A DNA stretch of 10,516 bases from Atopobium sp. UBA2090. GTDB taxonomy: Bacteria > Actinomycetota > Coriobacteriia > Coriobacteriales > Atopobiaceae. Under the pieces are notes generated by a model. It ran no database searches. It had not been told where the DNA came from and saw only the letters and a program-made list of their open reading frames with translations. The position numbers were made by a program, and so were the translations under genes. The DNA lies in assembly GCA_002331575.1 (NCBI GenBank), contig DCZG01000010.1, positions 5,001 through 15,516 on the forward strand, written 5' to 3'. Of this stretch, positions 1 through 10,200 are shown one piece after another (position 1 is the stretch's first letter; each line of letters starts with the position of its first letter).

Positions 1-1263
1 AACCTCTACGCGGCCGCCGGCGCCATCTCCGGCTCCGGCTCCGCCGCCGTCGGCGCGACGATTCTCACCATCGTGGTCGAGAACGACGTGCATGCGCTCG
101 TCGGCACTGGTGCCTTCCTGGCTGCTGGTGGAGGCGGGACAGGCATGGACGTGCCCGGCCAGAGTTCCAAGAGGAAGGGCGTCTCGATAGTCGCGCACTC
201 CGCCGAGACCTACCTGGCGGCGGCGATCTCCGGTGCCGCGGCGGGGAACGTCGCAGTGGCCGGCGTGGTCAACACCGTCGTCTTTGGGAACCGCGTCAGA
301 GCGGTAGCCTACGGCGGCTCGAAGATAGACGCCAACACCGATGATGCGGAGGGTGACTTACTGATTTCCGCCTCATCTGACTCGAAGGCATATGTCATCG
401 GCGGATCTCTCGGTGGCGCGGGAAGCGTCGCCGTCGGGGCGACCGTCCTCACCTTCGTCTATGAGAAGGACGTTCTCGCTGAGGCAGACGCCGTCATCAC
501 GGCTCGCAACATCGACGTTCACGCGTCGAGCACCGATGACGTGTACGTCGTCGGCGTGAGCGCGTCCGCATCCGGCTCCGTGGCCGTCAGCGCCGGCAGC
601 GCGGTGCTCTTCTTCCAGGACACGGTCACCTCACGGCTCGCCGGCGGTCCGGTCCACGCGAGCGGGAACGTCGACGTCAGCTCCTCCAACAACAGCAAGC
701 TCGTGGATGCGGTCGGCAACCTCGCCATCTCCGGCACCGCCGCCATCACCGGCGCAGTAGCCGTCACCTACTTCGAGGCGCACGTCGAGTCGAGCATCGC
801 CGAGGGTATGACCGTCACGGCCGGAGGGGCCATCTCGGTCTCGGCCGACTCCGTCGAGAACGTCAACATCGACGCGATCGGGTTCACCGGCTCCGGCACG
901 GCAGCGGTCTCCGGCACCATCGGCGTCGTCGTCACGAAGGTCGTCGTGCGTGCGTTCGTCGGCAACGACGCGACTCTCACCTGCACGAACCTCACCGTCC
1001 TCGCCAAGGACGACTATACGATGCTCGGCATCGTCGCGACGGGCGCCATCTCCGGCGTCGCCGGCGTCGGGGCATCGGTCCTCGTGAGCGTCTCGAACAA
1101 CACGGTCGAGGCCTACGTGGGCGACAATGCCACCGTCACCGCATCTGGCGACGTAAAAGTGAAGGCGCTCGCCAACCGCGACGTCCGCGCCTATCTCGGA
1201 ACGGCCGCCGGCGGTCAGGTAGGCGTCGGTGTGACCGTGCTCGTCTCCGTCGTCGGCGGCAAG
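1..1263 (+). repeat. First block of degenerate beta-strand units (protein-level tandem repeat)
   Basis: After a partial unit at residues 1-60, new units begin near residues 61, 120, 171, 224, 278, 331 and 385, so the period is about 51-59 residues. Each opens with an alternating strand of the form V-x-V-x-A-x-S, as in VSIVAHS, LLISASS, IDVHASS, VDVSSSN, ISVSADS, LTVLAKD and VKVKALA. A Gly/Ala-rich turn and hydrophobic strand follow (for example SGSGSAAVGATILTIVV), then a strand ending in V-x-A-x-V-G-x-x-A-x-V. The alternating hydrophobic pattern predicts a beta-solenoid or stacked-hairpin rod; this fold is inferred. The copies are diverged, so they mark an old duplication series. Confidence 0.85.
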
Positions 1264-4200
1264 CTCTCGCAGGACAGCGCCGACGCTCTCCGCGGGCAGA
1301 AGAAGAGTGCGAGCAGCACCGACTCCTATACGTTCTTCGATCCCAAGAAGTTCATGGCTGACAACGGCGCAGCCGTCTCCGCAAACGTAGGGACCGAGAC
1401 CACGGCGGGGAAGCGGGTCGGCACTCGCTACAGCGCGAGCACGCTCGACGACGATCTCTCCGGTGACGGGACCTACGCAAAGAACACCAAGGTCGGAACC
1501 ACCGTCGAAGATACAAATAGCACCAACTACGGCAAGAGCAGCTTTGACAACAAGACCGGCTACGTGAGCGGCGACTTCACCTCGAAGTCGGCCACCGACA
1601 ATAGCAATGCGGCGGAAAACGAGTTCGGCAAGGGCGCTGCAACGAATGGCTCGGGCAACGATGACCTCGGGAGCGCGAGCTCGCTCCTCGACAAGAGCGC
1701 TGGCGCGCAGACCAGCTCCTCGAGCACAGTGCCGACCTTTGACGCCAAGGATGCCGTGAGCGCATACGTCGGCGAGAACGCCATCGTCTCCGCAAGGAAC
1801 ATCACCATTCATGCCGAGAGCATCCTCACCGTCGACCTCATCGCCGTGACCGTCTCTGCCGGAGCCTTCGCAGCCGTCTCGCCCGGTGTCGTCGTCGGCA
1901 TCACCTACGCCAACGTGATGGCGTATACGAAGAACGGATCCACGCTCAAGGCTCCGGGCGGCACCATCGAGGTCACCGCCTACACGGGCACGAAGGCCAT
2001 CGGCCCGGAGGACGATACGGTCAACAAGGACAAATCTGTCACGATATCCGACGACCACCAGCGCAACGCGGCATTCAAGAACGCCGCCACCAATGCGGAT
2101 GGCAGCTCGCCGATCTTCTCGAGCAGGAGCCTGCGCGTCATCACCGCCTCGGGTTCCGCTGCCACGGCGGGCGTCTCTATCGCCGTCGCCGTGCTCACGC
2201 TCGACAGCAACGCGTACGCGTTCGTCGCCGGCGACATCGAGGGTGCCGAGAAAGTTACTGTCAAGGCAACGGCATGCTTCCCCCAGACCACCGCTGCCGT
2301 GTTCGGCTTTGCGGCTGGCGGCGTCGGCGTCACCGCGTCCGTGGCCATCGTGGTCGCGCACGGCAACGTCTATGCGGGCATCATCGGCGTCTCCTCCGTC
2401 AGGAACGTGACGGGTGCCGTGAGCGTCAAGACTGACACGGCGTTCGACGCGACCACCTTCGGTGCCTCCATGGCTGCCGGCGGAGTCGGCGTCAACGCCG
2501 CACTGAGCCTCTCGATCGACAGGATGCGCGTCGACACCCTCGTCGGCGGCGGGGTCAGCTTCGACGGCGTCAACGCCCTTGACATGGGTGCCGCCGCCAA
2601 GGTGACCGCACGCTCGTACCTCATCGGTGCGGCAGTGGGCGGCGCTGCGGGCGGACTGGCCGTCGCCATCTCCATCCTGTCGCCCACCATCCTCACCTAC
2701 ATCGGCTCCACCCCCGGTATCGGAACCAAAGAGGCATCTGCGGTTCCTGGGGCTGCCGGATCTTCCACCACCTTCAACGTCGGTTCCGTCACGATGAAGA
2801 ACGACGTGACCACCACGGGCATCGCCTCGGTCCTCTCCGTGGCCGTCGGTGGAGTCGCAGTCTCGGGCAACGTACTTCTCGTCATCAACAACTCGGTCAA
2901 CTACGTGGCCATCTACCAGAAGGGCGTGAACGCGACCGGCGACATCACCATGGACGCGGGCATGCACTCGTCCGCTAAGAGCGAGCTCGCCGCGGCCACG
3001 GCCGGAGGGGTTGCGGTTGGCATCACGACCTCGATCGACGTCCTCAACTCGGACACGCGCGCCTTCATCGACACGACGGGCGTGACGGTCAATGGTGCGA
3101 ACATCGTCGTTCGCGCTGGCAGGCCTGATGACCCGAAGGTGGACGGAGAAGAACTGAACACCTCCGAGGCGACCGCTATCGCCGTCTCCGCCAACATCGG
3201 TGGAGCGCTCGCGGCGAGCCTTAACGTTGCCATCGCCGACAACCACACCAAGAACTATGCTCAGGTTCTCGGCACGGGCACGATCAACGCCACCGGTGGC
3301 CTGCACGCGCTGGCCTATGGGACGGCGAAGGCCGATGCAACGCTCTATGGCGTGAGCGCCACCCTTGGTCTCAACATCGCCGGCAGCGTCGCGGTCTCCG
3401 TCCTGCAGAGCCTGCAGGAGGCGAGCGTCATCTCCGAGAACGTCAACGCCCTCTCCCTCGAGGTCATCTCGGAGCTCAACAACAAGAGCGGCGTTCGCGA
3501 TGCCGACGTCTCCCATGCGAGCATCACCACGGGCTCCGGGTCCTTTGGCGGTGGCTCTATCACCGTGAACATCGCCGTCGCCTACGGCAAGGGATCCTCC
3601 ATTGCCTCTGCCTCTGCCACGAAGTCGATGAGCATCGGACGAAGCGGCGCGTACGGGGACATCACCGTCAAGAGCTTCGGCGGCGCCAACACCAAGGCGG
3701 ACTCCGCCAACGTGAGTGAAGGAAGCTCGTTCGCAGCCGCACTCATCATGGTCTTCGCCTACAACGACGCGACCTTCAGCTCCAAGCTCGAGCTTCCGAC
3801 TGGTGCGACCGCGTACGCGAAGGCGGTCACCGTGAGCACTGACTACGTCGCCAACGCGACGACGGACCTCACGCCCTCCCTCGGAGGCGTCTCACTCAGC
3901 GGCATCAAAGCTGAGGCTAACCTGACCGCTGCCGTCAGCTTCGCGAACGCACAGGCGAGCATTGCCGGTGCGGGCACGCTGAACGCCCATGGCAACGTGA
4001 ATGTCTTGGCCACTGGTACCGCGAAGGCCACGTCGACCGTCAGCGGCGTCACCGTTGACATCTCCTTTGCCAAGATTGCGGTCAACCTGTCGTTCGCGGA
4101 AGTCACTGCGAAGCAGGTCGCTTCCATCGACAAGACCATCATCAACACCAACGGCGGCACGATCAGCGTGACCTCCACCTTCAACGATGCCAGCGCAACG

Positions 4201-7200
4201 GGGGCCGTCGCAACGGTGGGCGGCAACGGTACGAGCACTGACGTCAAGGTGAACATAGTCGGCGGCACGGCGTCCATCGCCGCGGCCGACATGGATGCGA
4301 CCGTCAAGGCGACCACCTCGGGCGTCTCGCTCGATACCTCTGACGGCAAGGGTGGCTTCGGAACCGTTGACGTGAAGGTCAAGGCGAGGAGCTACGCCTC
4401 TGCCGACATCATCGTGCCAAGCGTGGGTATCTCGCTGCTCAATGCCACGCTCCTCTTCACCTATGCGACCGCGGGAGGCACGTTCGCCGCGGAGCTCGGA
4501 ATCGGCAATGCGAAGGAGAGCAACGTCGGTACGACCACCGTCGACGACACCTACAGCTCCATCGCGACCTCTGCCACGGGTCCTGCAGGTGGCGTGGGCG
4601 TCTCGCTCGTCGATGTCAAGGTCAACGTCTCGATAGCCACTGCGTCCTCGAATGTGACCGCTGCTCTCACGGGCGTTGGGGTCCTGAACGTGAACGGCAG
4701 TCTTTCGGTGACGGCCAACGGGAGTGGCTCAGCCACCGCCGAAGGACGTACTCACAAGGTGACGGTGACGCTTGCCAATGTCGCCGTGAATGAGGTCCAG
4801 GCATACATGAGCGTCGTCCAAAAGGCCTACGTCGAGATGGACGCCAAGGCCGCGAGCGTCATTCACGTGACCGGGAGCCTGAAGGTCACCTCGCATCTCG
4901 GCGATGCTAACACGCCTGTGAGCGCGACGGCGACCGTCGGATCCTCGGCGGGCTCGGCACCAAAAGTCAACGACAAAGGCAAAACAGTGCCAAGCTATTC
5001 GATTGCTCTCCTTGACGTGACAGTCAACAAGGCGACCGCCTGGGAGCAGAGCACCAACGATGCATTCATCAGCGGCGCAGGCAGGGCCATGACCACCATC
5101 GAGGCAGGGAGTGTCCTTATCGAAGCCAAGACCTGGTCGAAGTCTGACGCAGAGGCCAACGCGTCATCCGTCATCGGGCTCTTCGCCGCCGGTGGTCTTC
5201 AGGCGGAGGCTCGCGCATGCGACTCCGTCGTCTCCCACGTGTCCGCCGTGACCCTCAAGACCACGTTCGGAGACGTGAAGATAAAGGCGCTCGGAACGGT
5301 GAACGTCTATGCTCTCTCCGCCTCTCCCGGTGGAGCTACGGCAGCCAATCTCGCCTCGTCCTCGTCTCGCGCTTTCACGGGATACCGAGAGGGCGAGACT
5401 GACTACCAGGATGTGAAGGACACCACCAGCACGGTGCATTACCAGATCGTCCGTGCGTACATCGATACGAACGCGGTCGTGCGCTCGGCCCAGGATGCCA
5501 TCGTCGATGCCCTCAACGTCGGAACGTCGAAGGCCGATGTCAAGGGCGGGCAGACGTACAGCTTCGTTGGCGTGGTGACGGCCAAGCTCGTCACGCGCGG
5601 GTACTACCTCACCGAGGCATGGGTCGGGGATGGGGCGGTCGTGACTGCTGGTCAAGACATCCTCGTCCATGGCAAGACAACGTGCACCGCTGATTCCGAC
5701 GCTTCCTCCACCACGCTCGCCATGTTCGTCGACGCCGATACGACCTATGCGACCGTCGACGTCACGGTGGGGACGGGCGCCTCCGTCGGAAAGAACGCGA
5801 CACTTGATGCGGCGCGTGTGATCTCCGTGCTCGCAGAGGCTGACAACATTCAGGACTCGAAGACCGAACTCGTTGGAAAGGGCAGCTTCAACATCTCCAA
5901 GAAGGGCATCGTCGCCCACAATAACCTTGGCCGTACGGTGAGCACGTCCATCGGAACGGGTGCCCATCTGACGAGCGACTTCGGAAACATCCTCATCAAG
6001 GCAATCGCCGGTGCGGGTGACTCCTTGTCCACCAGGTCGACCATCGGGAACGGCTTCAGCTTTGCCGGCTACGCGAACGTCCGCACCTACACGAACATCA
6101 CCTCCGAGGCGCTCGTGACGGTCAATCCTGGCGTGGTCATTAAGGACACGTTCAACGGCGTCGACGTCTATGCCGACAGCTCCATCAAGAACTTCACCAA
6201 CTACGCGTTTACGGACGTCAGCGGCGTCGGAGGAAAGCCGGACTCCCTGACCGACACCGTCATCAGCATGCGCGGCAACGTCCTCGTCGGCGGGAGCGAG
6301 AGCACCGATCCGTACGTCGAGATAACCGCACGCGACATCGACATAGAGTCGTTCATCGGGACCATGAAGGTCGTCGACTCCACCTATGCGAGATGCAGGG
6401 CGCTCGGGGCGAACGTCGACGCGCATACCGTCATGAGCGCCAAGCTTGACATTACGACTACGGTTCAAAGGTCTGTACTCCGTGCGTATGACAATCTGGT
6501 CGTCCGCTCTGCCGTCGTCCCGACGGTCAGCTACGGGGGCGCCGACTCCGATTGGAACAACCTCTACGCCCATGCGACCGCCGTCATCCAAGCCATCGGT
6601 GCCTCGGATGCGAAAGCCGATTTGAACCCGGATAACAACAAGTCCATCTTCAACGTGAGTGTGGCAGTATCTAATTCCACGCTCTACGGGGCCAACGTGT
6701 CAATCGACGCGAAGGACTCGCTCGCGTTCGACGCGGTCGCAGACGGCAGCGATTTGACGAAAAAGAAGCACCAGCTGCCCGACAGTCAGAACGAGATGAC
6801 GTCGACTCTGGTGAGCAACTGCACCTTCTACATCGGTGATGCGGCTGCGGGAATCGTCATCGACATCTCCGGAAAACCCGATGAGCCGACGGTCCGCGAG
6901 GTCGGGCTCAAGAACGAGCGGGCCATCTGGACTCTCGTGGGCGATGCGCTCGTCTTCAAGGACATCTCCAACCCCCTGCCTGGTAGGCTCACGGTGAAAT
7001 CCGTCTCTTGGGGAGACACGAGATACGTTGATGTGAGCTCACCGTCTGACTTCACCATCTACGACCAGAACTATCTTCCCTCCGTGACGATCGTCAACCG
7101 GACGAGCCTCTCCTTGCGACTCGGGGCAATCGTTACCGAGAACGAGAACTATCTGAACCCGTCCATTAACGGACGAAGCGTGGGGGTCGAGAAGTCCTCC

Positions 7201-10200
7201 TCCATTCTGCCGACCATCGAGGTGGAGAGCCGCTCCGACGGGGACGTGATCGTGGGTGGTCTCATCGCCAACCCGCGTGGCTCCGTCTCGTTCAGATGGA
7301 CCGATTCGGACGGGCACGGGAGCCTCCTGACCGCCCGCGAGCAGCTCACCACGACTTCGACCAGCATCACGGTCGCGCCGATCTGGGCGCACGAGTTCAA
7401 CGTGAGTGGCGCCGAATCCGTCGGTGGGACTGGCAACGGCGTCGAGCGCTTCAACATCTTTGCGTGCTGGCATGGCGGTGAGGCTCCACGAGCGAGCGTC
7501 ACTGCCGTCGGTGACATCAAGATCGCCGTGACCGACGTTCTCATCGCCATAGTTTCGGACCTGGGCAACTATTCGAAGGTCAGCCATCCTGGTCCGACCG
7601 TGTCGAACATCGTCGGCGGCGGCACGACCGACATCCTGGTCAACGTGCCTCTCACCATCTATCGGGAGGCGAAATCCTCGCTCGTCACCATGCCGGTTCC
7701 GGGAACGCTCGAGTACGTGAAGTCTGGCGTCGAGAAGCTCGAATCCGACGTCACGCTCGATGCGAGCAAGCTGGCTGACTACTGGTCTGGCTACAACGTC
7801 GCTGACGGTACCAACCAGTACGTCCTTCCCAACGGGACCATCATCTACATCGACGCGAACGGTATCGTCTGCCGCATCGTCGAGGGTGGCGTCGACGTGA
7901 TGGTTTCCGACTACGTGATATCCAAGAGCGGCACCGACCTCGTCGCGCGGATTGCCCCTGGCACCTACGTCAACCTCACGAAGGGCACGATTCAGCTCGA
8001 GGCGGGAACGTCGTTCGAAACGCTCCTGTCTTCGTTCGATGGCTCCTGGCTCGAGACGGCCATCAAGGACGGTCGAGTCACCTTCAGTCTCTCGAAGGCA
8101 GTCGTCAAGGAGGGTGACCAGGCGGAGGAATTCGAGAACATCACCACGAGCATCAAGAAGCTCTGGGAAAACGGGACCGTGACGTACTACGAGATGACAG
8201 GCGCGGATGCAAAGGGCAACGTCTACACGTTCAGCATGTCCGACTCGTTTGCCGAAGGCTATGCGGCTACCAGGCAGCTCGTCTACCTGATTGCCTATGA
8301 CAGCTCCTCAAAGTCCATCTCCGCCTTCAACGTGCTCCCTGGAGGAATCAGCTCGGGCACGGCCTCTGAAACGCTCAATCTTGATTACTTCAAGGATGTC
8401 AGGCAGAAGGACGGCACTTCCTATCTAAGCGAAATCTGGCACTATAAGGATCCCGATAAGGCGGACGATACCACGAGGCTCCTCGGATATCTCATGACCG
8501 GCAACTACAGCGGAAACGAGAGAGGCACCATCATCTACGCGGTGAACAGCATTCCAGTTGCCAACTTCCTCGGAACTGGGGCGACGGTCTACTGCGGTGT
8601 CGACACGAGCGGAGCAGTCCCGAAAGCGACGGGCGCCTTCACGCTCAGAAGAGGGCTGTCACTCACTCCCGTCTACCTCGATGCCATCTCGAGCTATGAG
8701 GACGGTGGTAAGACGTACTACTACGTCGATTCCGCAAAGGCCGCGGTGGAGAATAACAACTACGCAAAGGCTCTCTACGCTAGGCTCCTCGGCCTCATCT
8801 GGACGAGCACGCTGGAGAAGACAGTGCAGCAGACGACGGTATACGGTCACAACGGGGATGCGTTCACTCCCTCTGCCACCACGTATCCGAACGTCAATTT
8901 CAGCGGTCTCCCTGTCTGCTACAAGACGTATCCCAATGACGATAATGACCATACCTACACCTATTACAAGGTGAAGCTCTACGACTACAGCATCTCCGTC
9001 GACTACGTGAGACTCGGCAAGGCGTCGCTCGGACTCGAATACCTCGGCGACACCGAGAAGGGGAACCCGACCTACGGCGTATCCTTCGCGGGAATCGCAG
9101 ATGAGGAAGATCCCAAGCTCCTGCTCGTCGGGCCCATCAGCGGAGTTCCGGTCAAGAGCGGTACGCTCCCGACCGACACCAAATACGCCTCCGAAGACTC
9201 CGCAAAGTCTGCCTACCAGATCACCAGTAACCTCTACGTAGCGACCGACGGCACCTTCTACTTCCGTGGCGACAACGGCTATCAGGCCCGCTTCGTACCC
9301 GATGCCCACAGCTTCGCATCCACGTTCCTCTCAACGAAGACCAACGTGCCGATGACCTCGACGTCCTTCAGCGTCATCCTTCTCCGCGATCAGAACGTCA
9401 AGCTCGAGATGCTGACACCCGAAGTCGCCAAGAGCGTCAGCGGGAAGTACTACGTGACCGCTGATGGCGGAGACAACTGGACGCTCGCCACGAAGAGCAC
9501 CGACGTCGTCACCGAGGGCCAGACGCTCACGCTGAACGGGCTCACCTACACGGCGGACGTCACGACGTTCACGGTCTCCGAGGAATCGAAGACCTATCTG
9601 ACGGCCACGTACTACCGCGACTCGGTCACGGGCGAGACGATCTACATCGAGTTCACGCTCAAGGACGGTACGAAGGTCGACTCGGACGGCAACGTGACGC
9701 TCGCGAACCCGTCTGCCGCGCAGTGGATCGTCGACACCGTTCCCGCGAGCACGTACACGGTGGAGAACCTCGTCGGCAAGACGCTCATCCTCAAGTTCAT
9801 GGACACCGGCACGACCGACAGCTCCGGCAAGGTGACGACTCCGCAGGTGCTTGACGGCGCCGCGGCGGGCGAGGCTGCGCTCACGGGCGACTACATCTCG
9901 ATCACCACTGCCGGGGGCACGCCGATCGGGACGGCGGAGAACCCGCTCTCGACCGCGCCTTACACGCCCGGAGGTCAGGTGACCCTCAACTTCCATGATC
10001 TCGCGACGGGTGTGGGAGTCGTCACAGGCGACGTGTACGTGGACACGATCGGTTCCGCGCGCCTGCCTGTCGGGTTCACCGTGGGAGAGAACGCCGCCTA
10101 TCATCAGACGGCTTCCGAGGACATCATCTATACGACCATCAACGCCAAGGCCAACTCCACCCTCGAGCTCGCAGCCAAACGAGATGTCATCGGCACCTAT

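Larger units (their letters stand above)
1741..6696 (+). repeat. Main block of degenerate beta-strand units, about 26 copies (protein-level tandem repeat)
   Basis: Units begin near residues 601, 656, 752, 807, 867, 930, 982, 1035, 1101, 1153, 1221, 1276, 1333, 1388, 1456, 1512, 1568, 1627, 1705, 1759, 1833, 1887, 1940, 1997, 2054, 2113 and 2166. Most spacings are 52-68 residues; longer ones (up to 96) contain loop inserts. Starting strands include ITIHAES, VTVKATA, VSVKTDT, ITVKSFG, VTVSTDY, LSVTANG, LKVTSHL, VKIKALG, ILVHGKT, ILIKAIA, VDVYADS and LVVRSAV. Most units are preceded by Gly-Asp, Gly-Asn, Gly-Thr or Gly-Ser, a turn before the strand. The central Gly/Ala-rich motif (AAGGVGV, TAGGVAVGI) is strong up to about residue 1100 and fades later, so repeat quality decays along the protein. 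A beta-solenoid shaft is the likely fold. Confidence 0.82.

Noticed and set aside
358..360. Lone TTA leucine codon as a regulatory codon
   Set aside because: TTA control is established in Streptomyces; nothing here indicates that lineage, and one rare codon in 3,505 is unremarkable.
1021..1023. Internal ATG codons as possible alternative starts
   Set aside because: The frame is open upstream of every internal Met to the window edge and the repeat pattern continues across them. I saw no convincing reason for internal initiation.
2093..2410. Short + strand frames out of phase with the main gene, such as this one
   Set aside because: Their translations are Arg/Ser/Pro-rich, typical of shifted reading of GC-rich DNA, and lie inside the continuous main frame.
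631..3516. 961-codon antisense open frame as a real gene
   Set aside because: It is in codon register with the sense gene. Its translation is an Arg/Asp/Val/Gly-rich string without domain character, and lack of TTA/CTA/TCA sense codons explains its length.
5164..6591. 475-codon antisense open frame as a real gene
   Set aside because: It has the same codon register and the same mirrored composition as the 631-3516 frame. The sense strand over it shows clear repeat-unit protein pattern.
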